Source: Saprospiraceae bacterium
GTDB lineage: Bacteria > Bacteroidota > Bacteroidia > Chitinophagales > Saprospiraceae
DNA length: 64,000 bases
Assembly (NCBI GenBank): GCA_020631105.1
Contig: JAHDHW010000006.1
Coordinates: 1-64,000 of the forward strand
Direction: 5' to 3'
The position numbers and the translations under genes are program-made. The notes below the pieces were generated by a model. That model worked only from the letters and a program-made list of their open reading frames with translations, did no database searches and had not been told where the DNA came from. Of the stretch, positions 46,825 through 56,416 are shown one piece after another (the stretch's first letter is position 1; each line of letters starts with the position of its first letter).

Positions 46825-48021
46825 ATGTATCTTTTTACCCCCTACGCGAAAGGTCGCTTGCGACCTACGTTCTTTTTATTTTCCCTATTACTTATTTCTT
46901 CATTTAGCTTTGGTAATAACATTGATAATGGCGGAGATGTCGCCGTTGATCAGACCATTTGCTTCGGTGAAATCCCTGCAGCAATAATCAACGTCGCAGA
47001 CGCATCCGGCGGGGATAATGGACTGGCTATTGAATACTTATGGATGAAGTCTGTACCTGGTGTATCAGACTGGGAGGCAATCCCAGGTGCTACAGGTGCA
47101 ACTTACGCCCCTCCGGCATTGAATCAAACCACTGCCTTTATTCGTTGTGCAAGACGATTTGGATTTACGACCTATACTGGAGAATCTAATGTAGTTTTAA
47201 TTACGGTCCTGGAAGGACCGATTGCTATAATTACCAGTGCCACGCCCGATGGATTAAGCAATGGAGATTCTATTCTGTTTACAGGAACTTCAAGTTTAGC
47301 ATATGCTATCTTAACCTGGGATTTTGGAGACGGAACCACTGCAACAGGAGCATCAGTTAAACATGCTTTTGATTTTGGTGGAGATAAGGTCGTTACCTTA
47401 ACGGCTACCAATCCTAATAACGGATGCACCTCTACTGCTTCAGTAGCATTTTTCTTATTAGGACCTTTACCTGTAGAGTTAGCTTATTTTTATGGAGAAG
47501 CCACAGAAGATAAGGTAGTAGAATTACACTGGTCCACTATCCAGGAAGAAATTAATAGTCATTTCGAAATCGAAAAATCTTTGGACGGGAATAGATTCGA
47601 AGTCATTGGTTACCTATCGGGTAATGGCACCACCAATGAGGCACAAGTCTATAGTTATAAAGATGAACTCCCGGTTTCCGGAATAAATTATTATCGACTA
47701 AAACAAATTGATTACACAGGTGAATTCAGCTTTTCGGAAGTAATCGCAATTAGATTAGAGCATGACTCAAAGCTTGAATATACCTTGTTCCCAAATCCTA
47801 CGGTAAACGAAATCAACGTTCGTTTTCATGAAGTATTTGACCAGGAAATCAATTTACAGATTAGAGACATAAGCAACAGGATTGTTCATCAACAAATGAT
47901 TCCTGCTTCTTCTCTAAAACAAACCATGGATGTTAGGGATTTGGCACCAGGAATTTATACTATCACGCTCTGGTCTTCTTCCATTAGATCCCAGCGTTTA
48001 TTTGTAAAAACAGATTTATAA
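46825..48021 (+). CDS. T9SS type A cargo protein with RCARR module and PKD domain
   Basis: This 398-aa secreted protein has a signal peptide (ending SFGN), an unnamed module at about 40-135 (YLWMKS ... FIRCARRFG ... GESNVV), a PKD domain (about 140-210, LTWDFGDG), an FN3-like stretch common in these proteins (LHWSTIQEEINSHFEIEKS), and a type A T9SS sorting domain (about 318-398, YTLFPNPTVNE ... FVKTDL). It is probably a small surface or secreted protein with no enzymatic domain. The RCARR module recurs in the two large cargo proteins at 51214-55833 and 56417-59410. A strong terminator follows. Confidence 0.88.
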   Translation: MYLFTPYAKGRLRPTFFLFSLLLISSFSFGNNIDNGGDVAVDQTICFGEIPAAIINVADASGGDNGLAIEYLWMKSVPGVSDWEAIPGATGATYAPPALNQTTAFIRCARRFGFTTYTGESNVVLITVLEGPIAIITSATPDGLSNGDSILFTGTSSLAYAILTWDFGDGTTATGASVKHAFDFGGDKVVTLTATNPNNGCTSTASVAFFLLGPLPVELAYFYGEATEDKVVELHWSTIQEEINSHFEIEKSLDGNRFEVIGYLSGNGTTNEAQVYSYKDELPVSGINYYRLKQIDYTGEFSFSEVIAIRLEHDSKLEYTLFPNPTVNEINVRFHEVFDQEINLQIRDISNRIVHQQMIPASSLKQTMDVRDLAPGIYTITLWSSSIRSQRLFVKTDL

Positions 48022-48039
48022 AAACATCTTGATTTTTAA

Positions 48040-48076
48040 ATAGCAATTGATCTATCAGATCAATTGCTATTTTTTT
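48040..48076 (+). terminator. Strong intrinsic terminator after the PKD cargo gene
   Basis: ATAGCAATTGATCT (48040-48053) and AGATCAATTGCTAT (48057-48070) form a perfect 14-bp stem with a 3-base loop, followed by six T. It ends the PKD cargo transcript and shows that the next gene cannot start as early as 48047. Confidence 0.9.
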
Positions 48077-48142
48077 CGCACCTCTCCATCTCAGTTTTCA
48101 TTCTACCTCCGCGCTCGATTATTGACCCATATAATCAGCACG

Positions 48143-50818
48143 ATGAAGTTTACTACACTCTTATTTTGTATTTGCCTGACCTACATTGGTTTTGCGCAAG
48201 GCAACTATATCCCGGATGGAGCAGACCTTAGTTACCCTCGATCTATTATTGACGCCGGACAAATAGAAACAGTTCGCCTGAAATTGCAGGAAGAACAGCA
48301 ATTCCAAATTTATCAAAGCATTTATAGCTATGCTCAACAAGAGCTCCCCAGTGAAAATATAAGTAATGAGGACCGTAGAAAAAGAGCGCAGATCGCCAGA
48401 GAGGCTGCCTTTGTTATTCTGATGCAGAAAGGCATTTACAATGATACTCTTCAAAGCTTAATGTCCACCGAAGAAAGCGGTCTTCTTCAAAAGACATTAG
48501 ACATCCTCAACAACATTAATACAGAAGTCGAAGTCCAGGAGGGCTGGTCTTTTTATTATACTTGGCAATTTCGATCCAAAGAACTAATCCATCTATTAGT
48601 CGCTTATGATTTACTCAAAGGCGCTAATGTTCCTGACGAAAAACTGGAGGATGCAAAAACTAAATTGCAAACTTTTTCAGGAAATCTATATACCAGAGCA
48701 ACCGGAAGCTATCCCAACCCGATAGCAGGATTTCCCGATATTGACTTTTTCTTTTATAATCCGAATAATCATGGAATAATGGTCTGTGGGGCACTTGGCC
48801 TGGCTGGTATTATACTAGCAGATTTCGAAAATGAGGACCCTACGCTACAGCCCGCCAATTGGATAAATACTGCAATGTGGAATCTGGACAATCTTCTTTG
48901 GAAGGTTGATGGGCTGATACCTCGGGTTTCCGAACAAAATATTCTGGCAGGATATGCTGAAGGGCCTAACTATTTCTATTACGGTTTTCAAAATGCTTTT
49001 CCGTTTATCAGAGCAATGTGGAATTATCTGCCTGATCAAAGTTTAAAATATTCTTTTAAAAATGTTGAACGAACAATTGCTCACCCCTGGTACGATCAAA
49101 ACTATTACAACCTCTATAAGTGGATGATGCTCATTCGAATGCCTGACGGGCGTAGTCCTTCAATTCACGACAGTGCTACAAGTTTCTCAACCAATTTTAC
49201 GACCCTGTCCGGGTATTCCGAATTTAATATCCCTAGTGAGTCAGGGCATTATCATGACTTCTGGACTCGAGTACAATATTTATGTACAGATGTTGCAGAA
49301 GGGAATTATGAAGAAGCCTTATTCCAGGCCTTACCGGATGCTGGCAGTTTAATCTTTAGAAATACTTATAATGACCCAAGTGGCATTTACATGCATCTTA
49401 TCGGTAAAAACAATATTGCTCTTTACGGTGCAAAAGCCCACCACCAGGCAGATGCAATGAGCTTTCAATTATATTATAATGGGCATACTTTTGCCATTGA
49501 TGAAGGATATACAGGTTCCAATTATCGTTCATTTGTAAACAAAGCAACCGATCACAATCTAATTCTCGTAGATGGTAAGGGCCCAACCCCACCTCTTAGT
49601 GAATGGGTCAATAATGATAATGAGGTATATATTGAGCATTATTTCGATATGAAAAGTATGGACTATGGCGAACTTACCGGATCGTGGCAACAAGCAGATC
49701 TAATCAGAAAGGTGTTATTTATTGATGATGAATATTTCATTATGTGGGATGATTGTGTTTCTTCGAGTCCACGTAAGTATCAGTTCCAATTGCATTGTAG
49801 TGGTCTGCAAACCAATGATCCTGCGGCAGCAGAAGGAAGCGTCCTGATTGACCCGGCATCTAATTCAACAACAATATCCAAATCTGATCATCATGTTTTC
49901 GTAAAAACAGAAGCAACAAATGGTATTGAAGAATACTTTTTGGCATTAGATAGTACATATAATGGTCTTACTACCAAATACCATAATAAAACCCTGGCAG
50001 GTTCCTATCCTATTGATAAACTTCAATTTACTTCGCTGATCGTCCCTTTCGCTGATATAGCACCTAGCGTGCAATCTTTTGAAAACATTGCCGATGGAAC
50101 AGCACTGCAAGTCCAACGAGATGATTCGCAAGATTTTGTTTTTACTCAAACTCAAAAGGCAGGAAGGAATATAGTTTTTGATCATTTAACAGCGCTGTGG
50201 ACCAATGCTACCAATAATTTCATTTCAGTAGATCAGGAGCAAAAACTAAGAATGATACATATATCAGATGGGGATAGTCTATATTGGAATGAACTTCCTA
50301 TAATTCAAATGGATCAAAGAAGAAATCTAAGCATTGAATATGATGAAGATCATAAAATCAGCGCTTATATTAATGGTCCGGTCGTCTTAAAATTATATAG
50401 TGATACCTCTTTAGTACATTCAGATGGGGATATTGGTAATACCTATTATGACCCTCTTCATAAAATAAGCACCATTTCTATTCTTTCGGCTGGTTACTTT
50501 TCATTAGAACCCGGCGAAGCAATTATCAGCGATGTATCGAGTTTACTCGATAACTCAGCGAATGAAAAAATTAACATAAGCATCTACCCTAACCCCACAA
50601 TAGATTTCTGTACAGTGAGCATTAGTGGTATAAATAGCTCAGAAATAAAATGGACACTTTCCGATATAAATGGAACACCTGTTATCCAAAATGCCCAAAT
50701 TACTGGCAATAAGGTCGTTTTGCAAATGGATTTAAGTGATTTACCTCCTGCAGCTTATATTCTAAGTATCGAGGATGGAGCAGATTCAAGAAGCGTTCAT
50801 CTCCTAAAATCGAACTAA
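48143..50818 (+). CDS. Heparinase II/III-like polysaccharide lyase, T9SS type A cargo
   Basis: This 891-aa secreted protein has a signal peptide (MKFTTLLF ... GFAQ), a helical toroid-like N-terminal half (about 40-400; HPWYDQNYYNLYKW), a heparinase II/III beta-sandwich region (about 405-700; IALYGAKAHHQADAMSF, ATDHNLILVDGKGP), and a type A T9SS sorting domain (about 810-891, ISIYPNPTIDF). The His-rich and Tyr-rich segments fit beta-elimination of uronic-acid glycans such as alginate or heparin-like polymers; the glycan is not predictable. I chose 48143 because the longer frame from 48047 overlaps the preceding terminator and lacks a signal peptide. There is no SusC/D pair or other carbohydrate gene beside it. 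Confidence 0.85.
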   Translation: MKFTTLLFCICLTYIGFAQGNYIPDGADLSYPRSIIDAGQIETVRLKLQEEQQFQIYQSIYSYAQQELPSENISNEDRRKRAQIAREAAFVILMQKGIYNDTLQSLMSTEESGLLQKTLDILNNINTEVEVQEGWSFYYTWQFRSKELIHLLVAYDLLKGANVPDEKLEDAKTKLQTFSGNLYTRATGSYPNPIAGFPDIDFFFYNPNNHGIMVCGALGLAGIILADFENEDPTLQPANWINTAMWNLDNLLWKVDGLIPRVSEQNILAGYAEGPNYFYYGFQNAFPFIRAMWNYLPDQSLKYSFKNVERTIAHPWYDQNYYNLYKWMMLIRMPDGRSPSIHDSATSFSTNFTTLSGYSEFNIPSESGHYHDFWTRVQYLCTDVAEGNYEEALFQALPDAGSLIFRNTYNDPSGIYMHLIGKNNIALYGAKAHHQADAMSFQLYYNGHTFAIDEGYTGSNYRSFVNKATDHNLILVDGKGPTPPLSEWVNNDNEVYIEHYFDMKSMDYGELTGSWQQADLIRKVLFIDDEYFIMWDDCVSSSPRKYQFQLHCSGLQTNDPAAAEGSVLIDPASNSTTISKSDHHVFVKTEATNGIEEYFLALDSTYNGLTTKYHNKTLAGSYPIDKLQFTSLIVPFADIAPSVQSFENIADGTALQVQRDDSQDFVFTQTQKAGRNIVFDHLTALWTNATNNFISVDQEQKLRMIHISDGDSLYWNELPIIQMDQRRNLSIEYDEDHKISAYINGPVVLKLYSDTSLVHSDGDIGNTYYDPLHKISTISILSAGYFSLEPGEAIISDVSSLLDNSANEKINISIYPNPTIDFCTVSISGINSSEIKWTLSDINGTPVIQNAQITGNKVVLQMDLSDLPPAAYILSIEDGADSRSVHLLKSN

Positions 50819-51213
50819 TTAAAGAGCGTTTTAAATTAAAACAATACATAATATAGCTTTCTACCCTAAATAGGGGTATTTATCCCCGATTTGCAAACAA
50901 GTGTTGCAGATCGGTTAATTTATTTGTAGCTTTACGCAATCTGAGCAGCTCAACTTCTGGTTGTGCTATCCTAAACCGACCATCAAAAAATGCTTATAAG
51001 ATATGACAATTTATAATTTGGCATATTTTCATAGGTAGATATAGTCATTGCATTTCTCTTTTTAATGGTTACCCCGCAACACACACAAGCAAAGCAATAA
51101 TTTAAACAGTCCGAGTATTAAAAAAAGGTATGTATCTAACATTGTTAGCTGCTTATCCTGTATTTATATATTAAACGAAACAAACATTTTTTAATCCTAA
51201 ATTGTAAATTCAC
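50819..51213. other. Gene-free region upstream of the SprB-repeat gene
   Basis: This 395-base stretch holds a candidate promoter (50902-50934) and then a leader of about 270 bases before the start codon at 51214. GGGG ... CCCC at 50873-50887 forms only a very short stem. I see no ORF or tRNA. The leader length is unusual and may carry regulation. Confidence 0.5.
50902..50934 (+). promoter_or_regulatory. Candidate Bacteroidota promoter for the SprB-repeat gene
   Basis: TGTTG (50902-50906) and TAGCTTTA (50927-50934) approximate the -33 and -7 elements with a 20-base spacer. The -7 box has one mismatch. Transcription would start near 50941, leaving a leader of about 270 bases. Confidence 0.4.
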
Positions 51214-54200
51214 ATGAATAAGAATTTTACAATCAAGACAGGACAAACACCAGATTGGTCACTTACAATTCGTAAAGTCGCTACTCTAATAACCCTGTTT
51301 TTTTTGACCCAAACTTTAGTTCAGGCGTCCGCTTTTTTAGATGTAACTGTAAGTTCTACAGATGCATCTTGTGGCGCAAACGATGGAACTGCTACCGCTA
51401 TGCCAACTAATGGCTGGGCTCCTTTTACATACCAATGGAGCAATGGCGCAACTACTCAATCAATTTCAGGTTTAGCCCCAGGCACCTACTCTGTTACAGT
51501 GGTAGATGTTGATGGAGCAATTGCTTCTGGTTCAACGGTAGTTGGACAAAGTGGTCTAAACTTATTCCTTAGCGCCTCTTATGAAACCTGTCCGGGTTCT
51601 GCAGATGGTACAGCTAGTGTAAACGTTTCAGGTGGCGTAGAGCCTATTTCATATTTATGGAGTACTGGAGAAACTTTCGTAGTTGCTTCGGGTCTTTCTG
51701 CAGGCGATTATACCGTCACTGCGACAGATGCTAATGGATGTACGGGAGTTGGCAGTATTACTGTCGAATTATCTCCTGAAGGTATCTGGTTAATGACTAC
51801 TACAACTGATGCAGACTGTGGACTTGCAAATGGTACTGCCTATGTGAGTGTAATGACTGGAGTTGCTCCTTTTACTATTGAATGGAGCGATGGACAAACC
51901 GGTACTACCGCAACTGGTCTTGCAGCTGGTAATTATACGGTAACGGTAACCGATTCGAATGGCTGTACTAACTCAGAAACAGTTTCAATCGGATCTAATT
52001 CTGATTTAGATATTAGTATTTCTGGAACAGATGCTGAATGTGGTGCTGATAATGGTACTGCTACCGTTAGTGTAAATGGTGGAACTGCACCTTTTACTTA
52101 TGCTTGGAGCAATGGTGGAAATACAGCTACAATAACAAACTTAAGTGCTGGCACTTATGGTGTAACGGTTACAGATGTTGACGGATGTTCTAATGCTGCA
52201 TCTATTGATATAGCAGCTCAGGATGGTCTTGAACTAACAGTAACAGGTACAGATGCCAATTGTAATGATAATGACGGTACTGCTTCAGCTAACGTAAGTG
52301 GTGGATCAGCTCCATACACTTATAGTTGGAGTAATGGTGGAAATACTGCTACAATTACTGGATTAGCTCCAGGCACGTACAGTGTTACTGCTACAGATAG
52401 TAATGGTTGTGGTGCTGTTGGTTCCGTTACAATTAGTGGCTCAAGTGTTGATGGTGGTTTCATTATCACGACTGATCTTACTCAAATTTGTGTAGGCGAT
52501 GGGGAGAATGACATTATCGATGTTACCTTATCAGGAAATATCGGAAGTAATTCACAATGGTTGATTACTACTCCAGGGTTAGAAATCCTGGGATTATTTG
52601 ATGCTCCACCTTTCAATTTCGAAAACGCACCTCCAGGTGTTTGTGTAATTTGGCATTTAAGCTACGAAGGCACTGTTACTGGCCTTGACGTAGGAGCAAA
52701 TGCTGGAAACTTAGCAGGTTGTTTCGATCTTTCTAACTCTATTGAGGTACTGCGTGAAGACTGTTGTATACTTGATGGTGGTGATTTAAGTACTACCAGT
52801 AATACCTCAATTTGTGCAGGTGATGGAATTGACGATCCAATCGATGTTGCTTTAACTGGTAATACTGGTTCAAACCAAGCTTGGGTAATCACTGATCAAA
52901 GTGGAAATATATTAGGACTTCCAGCTGGACCTCCTTTTAATTTAGAAGGTGCAGGTGCTGGAGTTTGTTTAATATGGTCAATTAGCTATGAAGACGGATT
53001 GACTGGCCTTGAAACAGGATTAAATGTTTCCGGTTTAGATGGTTGTTATGAATTGTCAGGTCAATCAATTACTGTAACACGCTACCTGGCACCAACAATC
53101 TCATTAAATGGTGCTGATATTAGCTGTAATGGCGGTAATAATGGTTCTGTAACTGTGAATATCACAGATGGAACGGCACCATTTTCATATAGCTGGAGTA
53201 ACGGTGCAACTACTGCAAGTATTACTGGCTTGAGTGCGGGTACTTACAGCGTTGTAGTGACCGATGCGAATGGTTGTTCGGATGATGCTTCAGTTACTTT
53301 ATCAGAGTCTGATGCTATTTCACTGACGACTTCAAGTACTGATGCTTCTTGTAATGGAGGATCAGATGGATCTGCATCTGCTACAGCGAATGGTGGTGTA
53401 GCACCGTTTACATACGCTTGGAGCAATGGTGCAACTACTGCTAGCATTTCTGGCTTAAGTGCTGGTACTTATGGTGTAACGGTCACCGATGCTAACGGTT
53501 GTACTGGAGAAGCAGGGGTAACTATTTCTGAGCCGACTGCTCTTAGTTTATCTACTTCTGGAACTGATGTTTCTTGTAATGGGGAATCAGATGGATCTGT
53601 GTCTGTTACGGTTAGTGGTGGAACTGCTCCTTACACTTACGCTTGGAGTAATGGCGCAACGACAGCGAGTATTTCTGGCTTAAGCGCTGGTACTTACACT
53701 GTAGTTGTTACCGATGCAAACGGTTGCTCTGCTTCTGCTGATGTAACTGTTGAAGAGCCTTCTCCTCTTAGTCTTACCTACGATGGAGGAGATGAGACCT
53801 GTATTGGTAGTGCGGATGGATTTGCAGTTGTTAATGTTTCAGGTGGAACTGCTCCTTACACTTACTTATGGAGTAATGGTGCAACTACTGCTACAGCAAG
53901 TGGCCTTAGTGCGGGTACATATGGTGTAACAGTTACCGATGCAAATGGCTGTGTAGCTAGTAACTCAACTGCAGTTACAATTATCTCAAACGGTATTACT
54001 TCTTGTAGTGCAATGGTTACTTCATCTTATAACGAAGGTGTAGACATTAGTACTTTTGGAGGAAGTGATGGTAGTGCATCAGTAAATGTGTTCGGAGGAA
54101 CTGCTCCTTTAAGTTATACATGGAGTAATGGCCAATCTGGGGCAACAGCTACAGGATTGAATGCAGGTACTTATACTGTTGACATTACAGATGCAAACGG

Positions 54201-55833
54201 ATGTTCTTGTTCAGCAGAGGTTACGCTAATAGATCCTTCTAAGATCGGAAACTTTGTTTTTGATGATGTAAACCGAAACGGAATTCAAAATGGAGGTGAA
54301 TTAGGGATTGCGGACATTACCGTGACTCTGACTGGTACAGCAACTAATGGTACGAGTGTTAATAGAATGGTAATGACAGACATGAATGGAGCGTATAGCT
54401 TTGATGGTCTTCTACCTGGAAATTATAAAGTAACCTTTACTGGTGGTGATAAAGCATCTCCAAAAGGTGCCGGTGGAGATGATGCTCTTGATAGTGATAT
54501 CAACGAAGATACTGGAATGACTGATTATTTCGACTTGGGAGTTGCAGAATGTAATAATGATATCGATGCCGGATTCTACGATTGTGTTAACATCGGTGAC
54601 TATGTGTTCTATGATGGTAACCGAGATGGCGTTCAACAACCATGGGAACCTGGTGTAGCAGATGTATCTGTTATCCTTAAAAATGCAGGTCCTGACGGAA
54701 TTATCTGTAATGAAGATGATGAGGTTGTTGATGGACAAGTTACCGGTAATGATGGAAGATATTTATTCGAATGTGTTTTACCTGGAGAGTATTATATCCA
54801 ATTTGGGCTAAATTCTTCTGAAAATGTATTTACGGATAACGATCAAGGCGGAAATGATGAATTAGATAGCGATGCAAATCCTGTAACTGGTAAAACGCCA
54901 CCTTTCACAGTAGTAGAAGGGATGGATGATGATCTTTCATTTGATGCTGGTATCTACCCTATTTGTGATGACTTCACTAATGGCGGAGAGATCGGGTACG
55001 ATCAAGATCTATGTATTGGTGAAGAAGCTGATCCTATTGTTAGCGTAAGCTTACCTTCTGGTGGTTACGGAGATACAGAGTATTTATGGCTTAAATCTAC
55101 TATCGGTGGTTCATTAACTAATGGATCATGGTCTGAGATTCCAAACGTAGATGCTCCAACTTATGCCCCTGGATTCTTAAGTACAACTACTTTCTATATC
55201 CGTTGTGCAAGAAGAGAAGGTTGTGATAACTTCGTTGCAGAATCTAATGTGGTTGTAATTGAGGTTAATTCTTGTGGTAATAATGGATTCGTTCAGAATC
55301 TTTCTGCTGATATCATGGCTAACAGCCGAGTAGCTATCCACTGGGATACTGAGCCGGAAAATGGTCTTTACAGATATCATATCGAGCGTTCTGCTGATAT
55401 GACTGACTTTGATGCAATGGGAAGTGTTGAGGGCTTAGGTAATCAGCAAACCATGAATCGTTACGAGTATATGGATAATACGCCTAGAATAGGACGTAAC
55501 ATCTATCGTATCGTTAGAGAGAATCTTAGCAATGGGGAGATTATGTATTCAAATACAGTTGAAGTCGTCTTCAACCCTGCTGAGCAAAAATTCTTTGCGT
55601 ATCCTAATCCAACTAGTGGTGATCTATTCATCGAGTCTATTCTAAACATGAATGGAAACGCTACTCTTGAAATCTATGCTGCTACAGGACAACTTCTAGA
55701 AGTTGTACAAGTAAATGAGCAAGACGGAAAAGCTACCATCAACTTAGATAATTATGCTGCTGGATCTTACTTTGTTAAAGTACAGTTCGAGGATAATGAT
55801 GACATTGAAGTTATTCGGATTATTAAAGAATAA
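51214..55833 (+). CDS. SprB-repeat adhesin with SdrD B-like domains, T9SS type A cargo
   Basis: This 1539-aa surface protein has a signal peptide (to about residue 39), five SprB repeats, a pair of unnamed 90-aa modules (about 420-625; ICxGDG ... GPPFN ... GVCLIW), five more SprB repeats, two SdrD B-like calcium-binding domains (about 1010-1250; DVNRNGIQNGGE, DGNRDGVQQPWE), an RCARR module (about 1270-1350), an FN3-like stretch, and a type A sorting domain (about 1460-1539, FFAYPNPTSGD). SprB repeats occur in the Flavobacterium gliding adhesin SprB, but that protein is far larger and uses a type B domain. A role in attachment or gliding is likely. The long leader and the uniform codon choice suggest high expression; that is inference. 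Confidence 0.9.
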   Translation: MNKNFTIKTGQTPDWSLTIRKVATLITLFFLTQTLVQASAFLDVTVSSTDASCGANDGTATAMPTNGWAPFTYQWSNGATTQSISGLAPGTYSVTVVDVDGAIASGSTVVGQSGLNLFLSASYETCPGSADGTASVNVSGGVEPISYLWSTGETFVVASGLSAGDYTVTATDANGCTGVGSITVELSPEGIWLMTTTTDADCGLANGTAYVSVMTGVAPFTIEWSDGQTGTTATGLAAGNYTVTVTDSNGCTNSETVSIGSNSDLDISISGTDAECGADNGTATVSVNGGTAPFTYAWSNGGNTATITNLSAGTYGVTVTDVDGCSNAASIDIAAQDGLELTVTGTDANCNDNDGTASANVSGGSAPYTYSWSNGGNTATITGLAPGTYSVTATDSNGCGAVGSVTISGSSVDGGFIITTDLTQICVGDGENDIIDVTLSGNIGSNSQWLITTPGLEILGLFDAPPFNFENAPPGVCVIWHLSYEGTVTGLDVGANAGNLAGCFDLSNSIEVLREDCCILDGGDLSTTSNTSICAGDGIDDPIDVALTGNTGSNQAWVITDQSGNILGLPAGPPFNLEGAGAGVCLIWSISYEDGLTGLETGLNVSGLDGCYELSGQSITVTRYLAPTISLNGADISCNGGNNGSVTVNITDGTAPFSYSWSNGATTASITGLSAGTYSVVVTDANGCSDDASVTLSESDAISLTTSSTDASCNGGSDGSASATANGGVAPFTYAWSNGATTASISGLSAGTYGVTVTDANGCTGEAGVTISEPTALSLSTSGTDVSCNGESDGSVSVTVSGGTAPYTYAWSNGATTASISGLSAGTYTVVVTDANGCSASADVTVEEPSPLSLTYDGGDETCIGSADGFAVVNVSGGTAPYTYLWSNGATTATASGLSAGTYGVTVTDANGCVASNSTAVTIISNGITSCSAMVTSSYNEGVDISTFGGSDGSASVNVFGGTAPLSYTWSNGQSGATATGLNAGTYTVDITDANGCSCSAEVTLIDPSKIGNFVFDDVNRNGIQNGGELGIADITVTLTGTATNGTSVNRMVMTDMNGAYSFDGLLPGNYKVTFTGGDKASPKGAGGDDALDSDINEDTGMTDYFDLGVAECNNDIDAGFYDCVNIGDYVFYDGNRDGVQQPWEPGVADVSVILKNAGPDGIICNEDDEVVDGQVTGNDGRYLFECVLPGEYYIQFGLNSSENVFTDNDQGGNDELDSDANPVTGKTPPFTVVEGMDDDLSFDAGIYPICDDFTNGGEIGYDQDLCIGEEADPIVSVSLPSGGYGDTEYLWLKSTIGGSLTNGSWSEIPNVDAPTYAPGFLSTTTFYIRCARREGCDNFVAESNVVVIEVNSCGNNGFVQNLSADIMANSRVAIHWDTEPENGLYRYHIERSADMTDFDAMGSVEGLGNQQTMNRYEYMDNTPRIGRNIYRIVRENLSNGEIMYSNTVEVVFNPAEQKFFAYPNPTSGDLFIESILNMNGNATLEIYAATGQLLEVVQVNEQDGKATINLDNYAAGSYFVKVQFEDNDDIEVIRIIKE
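51334..54240 (+). repeat. Tandem SprB-repeat array, 222/225-bp period
   Basis: Ten SprB repeats are marked by the WSNG-type core at 51433, 51655, 51880, 52102, 52324, then 53191, 53416, 53641, 53866 and 54118 (first base of the codon before Trp). Spacing is 222 or 225 bases in the first block and exactly 225 bases between the four units from 53191 to 53866. The two blocks are separated by a pair of other modules. Bases are also alike between units, especially 53191-53866, which suggests recent duplication or gene conversion. Confidence 0.9.
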
Positions 55834-55854
55834 TTCATTCTTTTGACTTATATG

Positions 55855-55888
55855 AAAGGGCTGGGTAATTAAACACTCAGCCCTTTTT
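55855..55888 (+). terminator. Intrinsic terminator after the SprB-repeat gene
   Basis: AAAGGGCTGGGT (55855-55866) pairs with ACTCAGCCCTTT (55875-55886), including a G-T pair, around an 8-base loop, followed by more T residues. Confidence 0.85.
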
Positions 55889-56203
55889 ATTTACCCTCCT
55901 CCGAAACAATGTAACACAATTCCCCTCTCTCGTTAATAACAACAATAAAAACCAACAAAAAGACAATCTCTCCCCTGTCACATTCAGCTAAATTTTCACC
56001 ACTCAACCAGGAAACTCTAAACCGTGACAAGCCTTTTCATAGTTTTATGAATTAAAATTGAATTTATTTTTAAAAATATTTCCTACAATACATTTAATAT
56101 TATTTTCATTCATTAAGCATTGGCTATCAGTTTTTAAACTTAAATAAGGATTAAAAACATTCAATTATAAATATTTTATATTTATACTTTATTTTCATCT
56201 ATG

Positions 56204-56236
56204 TATTGCGCGATATCACTTTGAAGTGTAACTTTG
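56204..56236 (+). promoter_or_regulatory. Bacteroidota-type promoter for the SdrD-B adhesin gene
   Basis: TATTG (56204-56208) and TAACTTTG (56229-56236) match the -33/-7 pattern with a 20-base spacer; the -7 box is an exact TAnnTTTG. The start codon is 180 bases downstream. Confidence 0.55.
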
Positions 56237-56416
56237 TCTCGTAATTAGCAGGGAAAACCCTGTTAAATCTAATCCTTCACCTCCTGCAAGGATTATAATT
56301 TTCCTCCACTTTACTCTCGCTACCCCTACCACACTTACAGCAAAAACACCGAACAATAAGATTGGCCGCCTATTTCCTGCGGAAACGAATTTTTCAATTA
56401 AGTAAACACGTACATC

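Larger units (their letters stand above)
55834..56416. other. Gene-free region between the two large adhesin genes
   Basis: This 583-base region is the longest without a gene. It has the terminator of the SprB-repeat gene (55855-55888), an AT-rich stretch (56040-56200), a promoter (56204-56236), a short hairpin (CAGGG-aaaa-CCCTG at 56249-56262) at the start of the presumed leader, and about 150 further leader bases that are C-rich and G-poor. No small ORF or RNA gene is recognisable. Confidence 0.55.

Noticed and set aside
50871-50890. GGGG...CCCC element upstream of the SprB-repeat gene as a hairpin or operator
   Set aside because: Only four base pairs match and the arms do not extend.
51334-54240. 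Regular spacing that could suggest a CRISPR array
   Set aside because: The period is 222/225 bases, divisible by three, and the units encode SprB domains in one continuous frame.
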